The notes: generated from the sequence alone by a model not told the origin. DNA of 64,000 nt from Pseudomonas cichorii (GCF_003700275.1 NZ_RBRE01000079.1:1-64000), one strand, 5' to 3'; shown: positions 33,383 to 42,457, counted from the stretch's first letter. Numbers and translations: made by a program.

Positions 33383-33392
33383 GCGGTGCAGG

Positions 33393-33629
33393 CTATGGGC
33401 TCTTGTGCAGCAGCACGTTGAGTTCGTCGACCACGGGAGCCCAGTCGGCATCTTCACGCAGTTCCTCTTTCAGGAAGCGCGCCTGTTGCGGCGTCCAGAA
33501 CTCGGCATCGATCAGTTTCACATCGTCGGGCAGTGAATGGTTGGCAACGAAGTTCTGGATGCTATCCTCATCCGAGTCCAGGCCCAGCTGAGCAAACAGA
33601 TTGGGTAGAGAGTGGGTTGGCAATTCCAT
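33393..33629 (-). CDS. DUF2789 domain-containing small protein
   Basis: 78 residues beginning MELPTHSLPNLFAQLGLDSD, the hallmark of DUF2789, a small all-helical family common in Pseudomonas. WTPQQARFLKEELRED follows. AAGGAG is well placed before the ATG. It converges with the Tle1-like gene at a 10-base gap. It is unlikely to be that effector's immunity protein: it has no signal peptide or lipobox and lies on the opposite strand. Function unknown. Confidence 0.85.
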   Translation of the reverse strand: MELPTHSLPNLFAQLGLDSDEDSIQNFVANHSLPDDVKLIDAEFWTPQQARFLKEELREDADWAPVVDELNVLLHKSP

Positions 33630-34039
33630 GTCATCTCCTTGATGGGTGCATCACCCATGCTATGGGTTTGGCCTTTGTCCTGTATCGGAGTACCGGGGAC
33701 GGACAAGAGTTCGATGTTCATGGCTGGACGGCTTTGATCTTTTATTGATCCGCTGGCAAGTGATAATGTTCGGCCTCGCGTGTCGAACACTGTCGTTTTT
33801 CCTGCCCGGATATTTCTCTGTACAAAAGGTATATAGGCCGTTGGGGTGGTCTGTCGGTAGAATCCGCCCCCAGCCTGCCAGGCAGGTGGCGACCATGGAT
33901 TCATCGCCCTCGGTTTTCTTGCCCAGGCGCGCGTGTCAGCAGGTATTTCAGCCGCTTCAGCGGCCTGTAAGGATGCTTACTTTTTTGGCTGTCCTGGCTT
34001 TGCCGGGCCGCTTTATTTTCATGTTCGAGGGTTTGTACA
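33630..34039. other. Long non-coding gap between the DUF2789 and 155-residue genes
   Basis: No convincing gene lies here: the open frames present have poor composition and no ribosome sites. It must hold two divergent promoters. A short palindrome GCCGCT-TC-AGCGGC lies at about 33951-33964, ahead of a T-rich stretch (CTTTTTTGG at 33979), and could end or attenuate a leader transcript of the plus-strand gene. CCTGCCAGGCAGG at about 33876-33888 is a second inverted repeat. Confidence 0.4.
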
Positions 34040-34507
34040 TTGGCTGTAAGTAATCTGGATACCCATTCTCTGTTTGTGCTCGGAGATCTACGCGCACAGT
34101 TGGTCAAGCAGTTCCAGTCACGTTTTGTCTATGTCACCGAGCAGTCGCCGGATGGCATCTACATGTCCGAAATCGACACCGAAACAGCAATGGTGGTCGA
34201 TGACAAACCGCGCCTTGAACTCAAGGTGGGCGATCATTTTCGCGCTTCGGTGCTGCCCAGCCGCGAAGGCGGGAAATTTGAACTGAAGTTTCGTGACATC
34301 AAGTTCACTGTCTACGGCCTGGGCGATTATGCCTATGTCGACATCCCGGAAGGCCACGGCATTGTGTTCAGGGAAGGCCATGGCGTCTTCATGGTATTTG
34401 CCGCCAACGAGCAATTGCAGGGCGGCTTGAGCAAGCCTTTGAAGGCGGCGATCGGCAAGGCTGCCAAGTGGCGCAAGGGTGAGCTGACGTTCAAGGCCAG
34501 TGAGTGA
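34040..34507 (+). CDS. Conserved-looking hypothetical protein (TTG start)
   Basis: 155 residues with no signal peptide or membrane segment; mixed alpha/beta composition with regular acidic/hydrophobic strands (RLELKVGDHFRASVLPS, KFELKFRDIKFTVYGLGDYAYVDIP, GHGVFMVFAANEQ). I do not recognise the family. The start is a TTG preceded by GAGGG at 34027-34031 with eight-base spacing; no ATG start gives a longer product in this frame. Coding is supported by normal Pseudomonas codon use through the whole frame. It stands alone upstream of a REP-like repeat. Confidence 0.6.
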   Translation: MAVSNLDTHSLFVLGDLRAQLVKQFQSRFVYVTEQSPDGIYMSEIDTETAMVVDDKPRLELKVGDHFRASVLPSREGGKFELKFRDIKFTVYGLGDYAYVDIPEGHGIVFREGHGVFMVFAANEQLQGGLSKPLKAAIGKAAKWRKGELTFKASE

Positions 34508-34560
34508 ACTGCACCGCCGGTTAGCGTGAGTGCAGGGGGGCTTGTCTTCGTGAGCAGGCC

Positions 34561-34584
34561 TTCGCGAGCAGGGCCGCCCGCGAA
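34561..34584. repeat. REP-like inverted repeat
   Basis: TTCGCG (34561-34566) and CGCGAA (34579-34584) flank a GC-rich core, and a near-copy CTTCGTGAGCAGG lies just before it. It sits between the convergent 155-residue gene and mnhG and belongs to the REP type seen elsewhere in the window. Confidence 0.6.
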
Positions 34585-34600
34585 GAGCCTGGCAGTCAAA

Positions 34601-34978
34601 TCAGTTTTCGCTGGATTCGCGGGCAGGGCGATCGCCGCTGACTTCCGGTGGAACATCGTCACCGGCCATGCGCTTGCGAAACAGTCCGGTACGCGCCAGT
34701 AGCAGCGTGGTAACCGGCACCGTGATCGACAGCAGGATGGGAATCAGCCAGGCATGGATCACTGGCCCGGATTTGAGTGCCGAGAAGTAAATGATCGAGG
34801 CCAGGGCAACGCACCAGGCTCCCAGCGTGGAGGCCAGGGCGGTTGGGTGCATGCGCTGAAAGAAGGTCTTGAGGCGCAACAGGCCTATGGCGCCCGTCAA
34901 GGCAAGCACGCTGCTGGCAACCAGCAGCACGGATGTGATGACTTGCACCCAGAAGGGAACGGTCTGTAGCGAATTCAT
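34601..34978 (-). CDS. mnhG: Monovalent cation/proton antiporter subunit G
   Basis: 125 residues with three transmembrane helices. GAIGLLRLKTFFQRMHPTALASTLGAW is the typical MnhG/PhaG/MrpG core (short-chain antiporter subunit). The charged tail (VSGDRPARESSEN) is cytoplasmic. It is the last gene of the six-gene antiporter operon and overlaps mnhF by four bases. As part of the membrane complex it is needed for Na+ or K+ export in exchange for protons. Confidence 0.9.
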   Translation of the reverse strand: MNSLQTVPFWVQVITSVLLVASSVLALTGAIGLLRLKTFFQRMHPTALASTLGAWCVALASIIYFSALKSGPVIHAWLIPILLSITVPVTTLLLARTGLFRKRMAGDDVPPEVSGDRPARESSEN

Positions 34979-35253
34979 TCGATCACCTCTCCGCGCAACA
35001 GGAACTTGGCCAGGGCAAAGGAGCCGACGAAGCCGAACAGGGCGACCAGCAGCGCTGCCTCGAAATAAGTGTCACTGGCATAACGTATGCCCAGCACCAG
35101 CATCATCAGCATGGCGATGACATACAGGTAATCCAGCGTCAGAACCCGGTCCTGTGCCGACGGCCCCCTGAACAGGCGAATCAGGGTAATCACCATCGCC
35201 AGGGCAAAGATGAACAGGCTCAGCACAATGGCATGATCGAGCAGGGCACTCAT
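34975..35253 (-). CDS. mnhF: Monovalent cation/proton antiporter subunit F
   Basis: 92 residues, three transmembrane helices. LFRGPSAQDRVLTLDYLYVIAMLMMLVLG is the conserved centre of the MnhF/PhaF family (Asp in the RVxxxD context). It overlaps mnhE by four bases and mnhG by four, so translation is coupled. Part of the Mrp/Pha complex. Confidence 0.92.
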   Translation of the reverse strand: MSALLDHAIVLSLFIFALAMVITLIRLFRGPSAQDRVLTLDYLYVIAMLMMLVLGIRYASDTYFEAALLVALFGFVGSFALAKFLLRGEVIE

Positions 35254-35741
35254 TGGAAAATCTCCATCAAGGGGCGCTCATAAGTGGTCTTGAAGTGCTC
35301 GATGAATTGCGCTTCATCTTCCAGATCGAATACGTGCATCAACAGAATACTGCGGTCCAGTGCCAGTTCCGACCAGACGGTGCCCGGAACCACGGTGGTG
35401 ACGATTGCCAGCGCAGCCAGGGCGTTGGGATCGCGCATATCCAGCGGCACCTTGACGAAGGCCGAGCGTGGCGGTCGGCGCTTGAGGCTCCAGACGGCAA
35501 AGAATATCTGCAGGTTCGACACCAGCGTGTCGTAGCCCACCCGAAGGAAAAACTTCAGGATCGTGCCCGGCTTGCGAATGCGCACCGGCGTCGGTCGCAA
35601 TGGCGACATGAGCAGCGGCGCGAGGAATCCGAGCACCGCGCCCAGCAGCAGATTGCCGGGGCTTACCGACAGGTTCAGCACCAGCCATAGCAGCCACAGT
35701 GCCAGGGAAAACCACGGGGCAGGGAAAAAGAACTTTCTCAT
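35250..35741 (-). CDS. mnhE: Monovalent cation/proton antiporter subunit E
   Basis: 163 residues. Two hydrophobic helices at the N-terminus (WFSLALWLLWLVLNLSVSPGN) are followed by a soluble domain with VPLDMRDPNALAALAIVTTVVPGTVWSEL and the ILLMHVFDLEDE segment typical of MnhE/PhaE. It overlaps the genes on both sides by four bases. Confidence 0.92.
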   Translation of the reverse strand: MRKFFFPAPWFSLALWLLWLVLNLSVSPGNLLLGAVLGFLAPLLMSPLRPTPVRIRKPGTILKFFLRVGYDTLVSNLQIFFAVWSLKRRPPRSAFVKVPLDMRDPNALAALAIVTTVVPGTVWSELALDRSILLMHVFDLEDEAQFIEHFKTTYERPLMEIFQ

Positions 35742-37423
35742 GGCTGCACCTGCGAGACGGCTTGTGGACCGGCCGGGCCGGGTACGGGACGTGTGGCCAT
35801 GACCGACTGCACATATTGCGTGGGCTCATGCAGAGCGGCAGCAGTGTCCTGCGTGTAGCGCAGCAGCGGCTCGGCCTTGATGGTCAGCGCAATGCACAGG
35901 CCGAGCAGGATGATGATCGGCAGGCATTCATTGCGGCGCAGCAGCGGCGACGGACTTTCCAGCGGAGTCCAGAAACGCTGGGTGCCGAGCCGCGAGAAAG
36001 CAATCAGCGAAGCCAGGCCCGAGAAGATCAACAGACCGATCAGCATCCAGCCTTGAACGGACACCGCTGCGTCCTTGGCGACATCCAGCCCCAGTGGATT
36101 GAGCAGCGCGCTGAGCAGGGTCAACTTGCCGATGAATCCCGACAGAGGCGGCATGCCGATGATCAGCAGGGCGCAGGCCACGAAGCTCAGGCCCAGAAAA
36201 GCCATGGTCATCGGAATGACCTGGCCGACCACGGCTTTCTGTTCATCGTCGAGGTTGGTGCCCGGCGGTGGATTCAGCGACTCCATATTGCGCGGCAACT
36301 GGTCGGCATCGTCTTCGAGCGGGATTTCATTGGACGAACGCGAGCGTTCGATCAGCTCGCCGAGCAGGAACATCGCACTCAAGGCCAGGGTCGAGCTGAC
36401 CAGATAAAACAGCGCGCCAGCGGTCAGGCTGGGTTGGGCAAAGCCGATGGCTGCCAGCAGGATGCCCGCCGACACCAGAATGCTCAGGCTGGCCATGCGC
36501 TCCAGGCGCTGGGCGGCGATAATCGCCACGGCGGCAGTGACGATGGTCGCCATGCCGCCGTAGATCAGCCAGTCACCGCCGAAGAAGGCCGAATGCCCGG
36601 CCTGCTCGGAAAACAGCAGGGTCCACAGGCGCAGCAGGGTATAGATGCCAACCTTGGTCATGATGGCAAACATTGCCGCGACCGGCGCGCTGGCCGCCGA
36701 GTAGGCTGGCACCAGCCAGAAGTTCAGCGGCCACATGCCGGCCTTGGCGAGGAATGCGGTAGCCAGGATTGCCGCGCCGGCATGCAACAGGCCGAGGTCG
36801 GATTCCGGCACCAGCGGAATCTTGAGCGCCAGATCGGCCATGTTCAGGGTGCCGGTCACGCCGTAGATCAGCGCCGCACCAATCAGAAACAGCGACGAGG
36901 CCAGCAGGTTGATCGAAATGTAATGCAGGCCTGCCGATACCCGGGCACGTCCGGAACCGTGCAGCATCAAGCCGTAGGACGCCGCCAGCAACACCTCGAA
37001 GAACACGAACAGGTTGAACAGGTCCGCGGTCAGGAAGGCACCATACAAACCCATCAACTGGATCTGGAACAAGGCATGGAAACTGGCCCCGGCCCGGTCC
37101 CAGCGCGCCAGGGCGAACATCAGGGCGCACACGGCGATGATCCCGGTCAGGACCAGCATCATTGCCGACAGGTGATCCACCACCAGCACGATACCGAACG
37201 GCACTTCCCAGTTGCCCGGCAGGTAGACGCCAATGGAACCGGTGCTGCCGCTCTGCTGGACCCACATCAGCAAGGTGATGGAAATTCCCAGCCCCAGCAT
37301 GCTGGACAGCAGGTTGATGCGGCCCTTGAGGGGCCTGTGTTTCTCGCCCAGCCAGAGCATCAGCCCGGCGGTCACCAGTGGCAGCAGGATGGGGGCAACG
37401 ATCAGTTGGTTCATCCAGTTCAT
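35738..37423 (-). CDS. mnhD: Monovalent cation/proton antiporter subunit D (NuoM/N-like)
   Basis: 561 residues, about 14 transmembrane helices, of the proton-pumping complex I subunit family. Conserved features include TADLFNLFVFFEVLLAASYGL (the Glu of the proton path) and TAFLAKAGMWPLNFWLVPAYSAA (the lysine region). A hydrophilic loop of about 45 residues (ERSRSSNEIPLEDDADQL...) in the second half is longer than in the Bacillus subunit but is common in Pseudomonas. It overlaps mnhC and mnhE by four bases each. Confidence 0.92.
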   Translation of the reverse strand: MNWMNQLIVAPILLPLVTAGLMLWLGEKHRPLKGRINLLSSMLGLGISITLLMWVQQSGSTGSIGVYLPGNWEVPFGIVLVVDHLSAMMLVLTGIIAVCALMFALARWDRAGASFHALFQIQLMGLYGAFLTADLFNLFVFFEVLLAASYGLMLHGSGRARVSAGLHYISINLLASSLFLIGAALIYGVTGTLNMADLALKIPLVPESDLGLLHAGAAILATAFLAKAGMWPLNFWLVPAYSAASAPVAAMFAIMTKVGIYTLLRLWTLLFSEQAGHSAFFGGDWLIYGGMATIVTAAVAIIAAQRLERMASLSILVSAGILLAAIGFAQPSLTAGALFYLVSSTLALSAMFLLGELIERSRSSNEIPLEDDADQLPRNMESLNPPPGTNLDDEQKAVVGQVIPMTMAFLGLSFVACALLIIGMPPLSGFIGKLTLLSALLNPLGLDVAKDAAVSVQGWMLIGLLIFSGLASLIAFSRLGTQRFWTPLESPSPLLRRNECLPIIILLGLCIALTIKAEPLLRYTQDTAAALHEPTQYVQSVMATRPVPGPAGPQAVSQVQP

Positions 37424-37764
37424 GCCTTGGGCTCCCTGCCATCCACATGGTCAGTCCCGGTCAGCCCGCGGGAAGCCAGCAGCACCACCAGAAACAGCGC
37501 GGTCATGGCGAAGCTGATGACGATGGCGGTCAGTACCAGGGCCTGGGGCAGGGGGTCGGTGTAGTTGAGCAGATCCTGCGGGATGCCTTCCTTGATGATC
37601 GGCTCCTTGCCGATGAACAGGCTGCCCATGCTGAAAATGAACAGGTTCACGCCATACGACAGCAGGCACAGGCCCATGACCACCTGGAAGGTACGTGGAC
37701 GCAGGATCAGCCAGACACCGGATGCAGCGAGAACGCCAATGGCGACTGCGATGACTTCTTCCAT
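37420..37764 (-). CDS. mnhC: Monovalent cation/proton antiporter subunit C (NuoK-like)
   Basis: 114 residues, three helices, related to complex I NuoK. GVWLILRPRTFQVVMGLCLLSYGVNLFIFSMG is the conserved core, and DPLPQALVLTAIVISFAMTAL carries the second conserved region. It starts at the end of the mnhAB gene (one-base overlap) and overlaps mnhD by four bases. Confidence 0.92.
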   Translation of the reverse strand: MEEVIAVAIGVLAASGVWLILRPRTFQVVMGLCLLSYGVNLFIFSMGSLFIGKEPIIKEGIPQDLLNYTDPLPQALVLTAIVISFAMTALFLVVLLASRGLTGTDHVDGREPKA

Positions 37765-40706
37765 CAGACGGCTCCTTGTGTGGTCACGGTTTCGGCAGCG
37801 GGGCTGGCAATCGGTTTCGGCAGTTGGGTCGGACGATGGCTACGCACCGACTGGTGAGCCAGGGCGGTGAGAATCAGCAGCGTCGAGCCGACAACCACGG
37901 CATACACACCGACATCGAAGAACAGGGCGCTGGCGAAGTGGATATCTCCCAGGATCGGCAAGTGCAGGTGCGCGGTGTGGGTGGTCATGAACGGATAGCC
38001 CAGCGTCATGGAAACCAGGCCGGTGATCACCGCACACAACAGGCCGGTGCCCATCCAGCGCAACGGCCGCAGGCTCATCTGTGCTTCGACCCACTGCGTG
38101 CCGGCAACCATGTACTGCAGGATGAACGCCACCGACATCACCAGGCCGGCGACGAAGCCGCCGCCCGGCTGGTTATGGCCGCGCATGAACAGGTACATCG
38201 AAACCATGAACGCGATGGGCAGCAGCAGGCGCACCAGTACCGCCGGCACCATCATGAAGCCCAGCGCGGTGTCGCTGGCGCTGCGCGGGTTGATCAGGTC
38301 GGTGACGACATCGCGGGCCAGCAGGCGCTGCTGGGCGGGCAGGGCAATGCTTTCCTTCGGCGGACGGAAGCGACGCAGCAGGGCGAACACAGTCAGGGCC
38401 ACGGCTGCCAGCACCGTGATCTCGCCGAAAGTATCGAAGCCGCGGAAGTCCACCAGCATCACGTTGACCACGTTGGTGCCGCCGCCTTCCGGCAGTGCGC
38501 GGCTCAGGTAGAACGAAGAAATCGTGTTGGGCGTCTGGCGGGTCAGCATGGCATAGGACAGCAAGGCCATCCCGACACCGACCAGTGCCGACAGCGTCAA
38601 GTCGCGAATGCGTCGGGTACGGGCATTGATGCGCGAACTCACCGATGGCGCCACATCTTCGTTGCGTCGCGGCAGCCAGCGCAGGCCCAGCAGGATCAGC
38701 ACGGTGGTCACCACTTCGACCACCAGTTGGGTCAGCGCCAGATCCGGTGCCGAGAACCAGACAAAGGTGATACAGGTCATCAGGCCGCATACGCTGACCA
38801 TGACCAATGCTGCGAGACGGTGATACTTGCCTTGCCAGGCGGCGCCCAGGGCGCAGGCAATCGCGATCAGCCACAGGGTAACGAAAACCCCGGAGCCCGG
38901 AATCTTCGGTCGGTCGCCCCAGGTCAGGCCGCTGAAGTACATCGGGATAAACCCGAACACGGTTGCCGCCAGGACCAGCAGGAACAATTGTGGTTGCAGG
39001 CGACGGGTGCTGACCTGACGCTCGAAGCGCCGTGCCCAATGCATCAGTATCACCAGGCAACGCTCGAAAAACAGCTTGCCGTTGAGTCGCGAAACCAGTG
39101 GCGGACCGACAAAGCGTTCCTGGCGGAACGACTTGCGCAACAGCAGGTACAGGATAATACCGCCGCCCATGGCGACCAGGCTCATGATCATCGGCGCGTT
39201 CCAGCCGTGCCAGATCGCCAGGCTGTACTCGGGCAGCGTACCGCCCACCACCGGTTGGGCGGCAGCAGCCAGTAGCGGCGCGACCGACTGGGCCGGGAAA
39301 ATGCCGACCACCAGACAGGCCATGACCAATAACTCCACCGGCGCACGCATCCAGCGCGGAGGTTCGTGAGGCAGCAGCGGAAGGTCTTTTGCCGCCGGGC
39401 CGAAAAACACATCGACGGTAAAGCGCAGCGAGTAGGCCACGCTGAAAGTACCGGCCAGGGTGGCGACGATCGGCAGGGCCATTTCCACCCAGGCGGTGGC
39501 GGAAATGAACACGGTTTCGGCGAAGAACATTTCCTTGGACAGGAAGCCGTTGAGCAGCGGCACCCCCGCCATCGAGGCGCTGGCCACCATGGCCAGGGTC
39601 GCGGTATACGGAATCAGTTTGACCAGTCCGCTGAGACGGCGGATATCCCGGGTCCCGCTTTCATGGTCGATGATCCCTGCCGCCATGAACAGCGAGGCTT
39701 TGAAAGTGGCGTGGTTAAGGATATGGAACACTGCCGCGACGGCCGCCAGCGGGCTGTTGAGGCCCAGCAGCAGGGTAATCAGACCCAGGTGGCTGATGGT
39801 CGAGTAGGCCAGCAGGCCCTTGAGGTCATTCTGGAAAATCGCCGCGTAGGCGCCCAGCACCAGGGTGCAGGCCCCGGCCCCGCTGACGATCCAGAACCAT
39901 TGCTCGGTGCCGGACAGCGCAGGCCATAGCCGGGCGAGCAGGAACACTCCGGCCTTGACCATGGTCGCCGAGTGCAGATAAGCCGAAACCGGCGTGGGCG
40001 CCGCCATGGCGTGGGGCAGCCAGAAATGGAACGGAAACTGTGCGCTTTTGCTCAGTGCGCCGATCAGGATCAGGGTCAACAGCACCGGATACAGGGCGTG
40101 GGCACGGATGGCATCGCCCGAGGCCAGTACGCGGTCCAGGTCGTAACTGCCGACCACATGACCGAGCAGCAACACGCCGACCAGCAATGCCAGGCCACCG
40201 GCGCCGGTGACCATCAGTGCCATGTAGGCACCGCGGCGGGCGTCGTTGCGGTGGTGCCAGTAGCCGATCAGCAGGAAGGAGAAGACACTGGTCAGTTCCC
40301 AGAAAAACACGATCTGAATCAGGTTGCCGGATATCACCAGGCCGAGCATCGCGCCCATGAAGGCCAGGAAAAACGCAAAAAAGCGCGGAACAGGGTCATC
40401 CGGTGACATGTAATAGCGCGCATACAAGGACACCAGCGTACCGATGCCCAGTACCATCATCGAAAACATCCAGGCGAACCCGTCCATGCGCAGGACGAAA
40501 TTCAGCCCCAGGCTGGGCAGCCAGAAATATTCTTCACGAATCACACCGCCGTCGGCGATCTGCGGGAACCACAACGCAACCTGCACGGCACCGATCAAGG
40601 CGATCAGGCCGGCGAGCAGGGATTCAGCGTTACGTGCGTTATGCGGCAATAATGCCGCCAGACAGCTGCCGATGAAAGGCAGAAGCAGTAGAACTATCAG
40701 AGACAT
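37764..40706 (-). CDS. mnhA: Fused antiporter subunits A and B
   Basis: 980 residues, about 20 or more transmembrane helices. The first 500 or so residues are NuoL-like (FFWELTSVFSFLLIGYWHH, GALSKSAQFPFHFWLPHAMAAPTPVSAYLHSATMVKAGVFLLARL in part). The last 140 residues form an MrpB domain (MRGHNQPGGGFVAGLVMSVAFILQYM region). This A-B fusion marks the group 2 (Pha-type) Mrp antiporters of Pseudomonas and rhizobia. It is the first gene of the operon, and the start at 40706 begins directly with the first helix. The complex exports Na+ and/or K+ against protons and supports alkali and salt tolerance. Confidence 0.93.
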   Translation of the reverse strand: MSLIVLLLLPFIGSCLAALLPHNARNAESLLAGLIALIGAVQVALWFPQIADGGVIREEYFWLPSLGLNFVLRMDGFAWMFSMMVLGIGTLVSLYARYYMSPDDPVPRFFAFFLAFMGAMLGLVISGNLIQIVFFWELTSVFSFLLIGYWHHRNDARRGAYMALMVTGAGGLALLVGVLLLGHVVGSYDLDRVLASGDAIRAHALYPVLLTLILIGALSKSAQFPFHFWLPHAMAAPTPVSAYLHSATMVKAGVFLLARLWPALSGTEQWFWIVSGAGACTLVLGAYAAIFQNDLKGLLAYSTISHLGLITLLLGLNSPLAAVAAVFHILNHATFKASLFMAAGIIDHESGTRDIRRLSGLVKLIPYTATLAMVASASMAGVPLLNGFLSKEMFFAETVFISATAWVEMALPIVATLAGTFSVAYSLRFTVDVFFGPAAKDLPLLPHEPPRWMRAPVELLVMACLVVGIFPAQSVAPLLAAAAQPVVGGTLPEYSLAIWHGWNAPMIMSLVAMGGGIILYLLLRKSFRQERFVGPPLVSRLNGKLFFERCLVILMHWARRFERQVSTRRLQPQLFLLVLAATVFGFIPMYFSGLTWGDRPKIPGSGVFVTLWLIAIACALGAAWQGKYHRLAALVMVSVCGLMTCITFVWFSAPDLALTQLVVEVVTTVLILLGLRWLPRRNEDVAPSVSSRINARTRRIRDLTLSALVGVGMALLSYAMLTRQTPNTISSFYLSRALPEGGGTNVVNVMLVDFRGFDTFGEITVLAAVALTVFALLRRFRPPKESIALPAQQRLLARDVVTDLINPRSASDTALGFMMVPAVLVRLLLPIAFMVSMYLFMRGHNQPGGGFVAGLVMSVAFILQYMVAGTQWVEAQMSLRPLRWMGTGLLCAVITGLVSMTLGYPFMTTHTAHLHLPILGDIHFASALFFDVGVYAVVVGSTLLILTALAHQSVRSHRPTQLPKPIASPAAETVTTQGAV

Positions 40707-40815
40707 AGGCTTCTAATCTGCAGGGAAATGTTAAGCATCATACGTGCCAGACGTTGCATCTCCAAACGCAGTGCTTCAGGAATTTCCTACAAGAAGTGTC
40801 TATGGGGTGTCTGGC

Positions 40816-41742
40816 TTAGTCGATTTTTCCCACAGCTTCTTCTTTCTGCTCTGCTTCAAGATCCTGTGGTCTGGCCCGAGCCTTGATCTCGCTGACGATC
40901 ACCCCGGCCACAATCAAGGCCGCACCGAACAGCGCGATACCCGGCAGACGTTCGCCTGCCAGCCGCCCGGCAATGCCTGCCCAGACCGGTTCGCCAGCAT
41001 AGATCACGGTGGCCTTGGTGGGCGAGACGCTTTTCTGTGCCCAGTTCATGGCGACCTGAATCACGGCGCTCATGGCTCCGAGGCCCACGGCGCTGATCAC
41101 CAGCAGCCACGAGAACCCCGGCAGGCGCTCGCCGGTGGGAACGATGACCAGAAATGCCAGGATCGAGGCGGTTGCCAGTTGTACGACGGTGACCCGCCGC
41201 ACATCGACCTTGCCGGCATAGGCGCTGATCAGGATGATTTCGGCAGAAATCGCCACCGCGCTGATGATGGTCGCAATCTCGCCCGGACTGAATTGCAGCG
41301 AGGCACCTTCAGGCCCCGAGAGCAGTATCAGCCCGGTAAAGGCCAGGGCAATCCCCAGGCTGGGCATCAGGCCGGGGCGGCGCCCGAGTACCAGCCATTG
41401 CAGCAACGGCACGCAGGGAACATACAATGCCGTGATGAACGCCGACTGACTGCTGGGAATGGTCTGCAGGCCGATGGTCTGCAAACCGTAGCCGAGCATG
41501 ATCGAGGTGCCGATGAAAACTCCGGCCTTGAATTCGAGCCAAGTCAGGTCGCGCATTATTTTCAGCGAGAACAGCGCTACGATGAGCGCCGCTGCGGCAA
41601 AGCGCAGGCCGACGAAGAACATCGGACCGCTGACGGTCAGCGCATGCTGGACCAGCAGGAAGGTGCCGCCCCAGAGAACGGTGATCAGGATCAGTACCGC
41701 TTCTGCTTTACTGACGCGCGGTAGCCGGCGAATAGAGGTCAT
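40816..41742 (-). CDS. EamA (drug/metabolite transporter) family permease
   Basis: 308 residues with ten hydrophobic helices forming two EamA repeats. The first repeat starts at AVLILITVLWGGTFLLVQHAL and the second at GEIATIISAVAISAEIIL; APVTPTKATVIYAGEPVWAGIAG-type helix 9 motifs are present (SVSPTKATVIYAGEPVWAG). Such proteins export amino acids or other small metabolites. The start at 41742 is chosen over 41805 because it places a short basic N-terminus before helix 1. It is divergent from a XRE-cupin regulator, which probably controls it. Confidence 0.85.
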   Translation of the reverse strand: MTSIRRLPRVSKAEAVLILITVLWGGTFLLVQHALTVSGPMFFVGLRFAAAALIVALFSLKIMRDLTWLEFKAGVFIGTSIMLGYGLQTIGLQTIPSSQSAFITALYVPCVPLLQWLVLGRRPGLMPSLGIALAFTGLILLSGPEGASLQFSPGEIATIISAVAISAEIILISAYAGKVDVRRVTVVQLATASILAFLVIVPTGERLPGFSWLLVISAVGLGAMSAVIQVAMNWAQKSVSPTKATVIYAGEPVWAGIAGRLAGERLPGIALFGAALIVAGVIVSEIKARARPQDLEAEQKEEAVGKID

Positions 41743-41837
41743 GACGATTTCCAGGCTTTCAAAGCCTTGCGTGCAAGGGGAAGTGCGACACACAATGCAC
41801 CGCAAAAAGTGGGCAGTATAATGCGCAACAGGTTCAG

Positions 41838-42419
41838 GTGAGCAAGATCGTGCACAAAGAAAATTCCCAGCGTGCGCCGGTGCTGCAACATGTCAGCCAG
41901 AATGTCCGGCGCCTGCGCAATGCCACAGGCTTGAGCCAGACGGCCCTGGCGGAAAAGTCCGGGGTCAGTCGGCGCATGTTGGTGGCTATAGAAGCCGGTG
42001 AGAAGAATGTCAGCCTCGCGACCCTGGACCGGGTCGCGGAGGCGCTGGAGGTTGCGTTCAGCGACCTGATCCAGGCGCCGGAAGTGGCCGATCACAGTCG
42101 CATCAACGAATTGGCCTGGGCCGGAACCCTGCCCGGCAGCAAGGCGGTATTACTGGCCAAGGCGCTGGCCCGACGCGAGGTCGAGCTGTGGGAGTTCAGC
42201 CTTGAACCGGGCGACAGTTACGTTTCCGAGCCAGACCCGGAAGGCTGGAGCGAGCAGGTGTATGTGGTGGAAGGGCACCTGACCATCATTTTTGCCGAGC
42301 GTGATCAGGTGCGCGAGGTCGCACCGGGCGAATTTTTCATGTTTCCCAGCAATCAGTCTTACAGCTATCGCAATGCGGGTCAGGTTACTCTGCGTTTTGT
42401 CCGTAACGTGGTGTTGTAG
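41838..42419 (+). CDS. XRE-family regulator with a C-terminal cupin domain
   Basis: 193 residues starting at GTG. The helix-turn-helix lies at about residues 18-72 (VRRLRNATGLSQTALAEKSGVSRRMLVAIEAGEKNVSLATLDRVAEAL) and a cupin domain at about 110-190 (LEPGDSYVSEPDPEGWSEQVYVVEGHLTI, VAPGEFFMFPSNQSYSYRNAG). This class often senses a small ligand through the cupin and regulates a neighbouring exporter or catabolic gene. It is divergent from the EamA exporter. A second GTG at 41850 is an alternative start. Confidence 0.85.
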   Translation: MSKIVHKENSQRAPVLQHVSQNVRRLRNATGLSQTALAEKSGVSRRMLVAIEAGEKNVSLATLDRVAEALEVAFSDLIQAPEVADHSRINELAWAGTLPGSKAVLLAKALARREVELWEFSLEPGDSYVSEPDPEGWSEQVYVVEGHLTIIFAERDQVREVAPGEFFMFPSNQSYSYRNAGQVTLRFVRNVVL

Positions 42420-42457
42420 ATTCAGACTTCCCTGTAACCAGCCCGAGGCGATGTTCG

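Noticed and set aside
33393..33629. DUF2789 gene as immunity protein of the Tle1-like effector
   Set aside because: Tle1 immunity proteins are periplasmic or lipoproteins encoded next to the effector on the same strand; this one has no export signal, is convergent, and its family is common without effectors.
35699..37564. A 621-codon plus-strand frame over mnhD
   Set aside because: It is antisense to the antiporter operon, which has consistent start/stop overlaps; the translated product is Gln/Arg/Gly/His-rich without structure.
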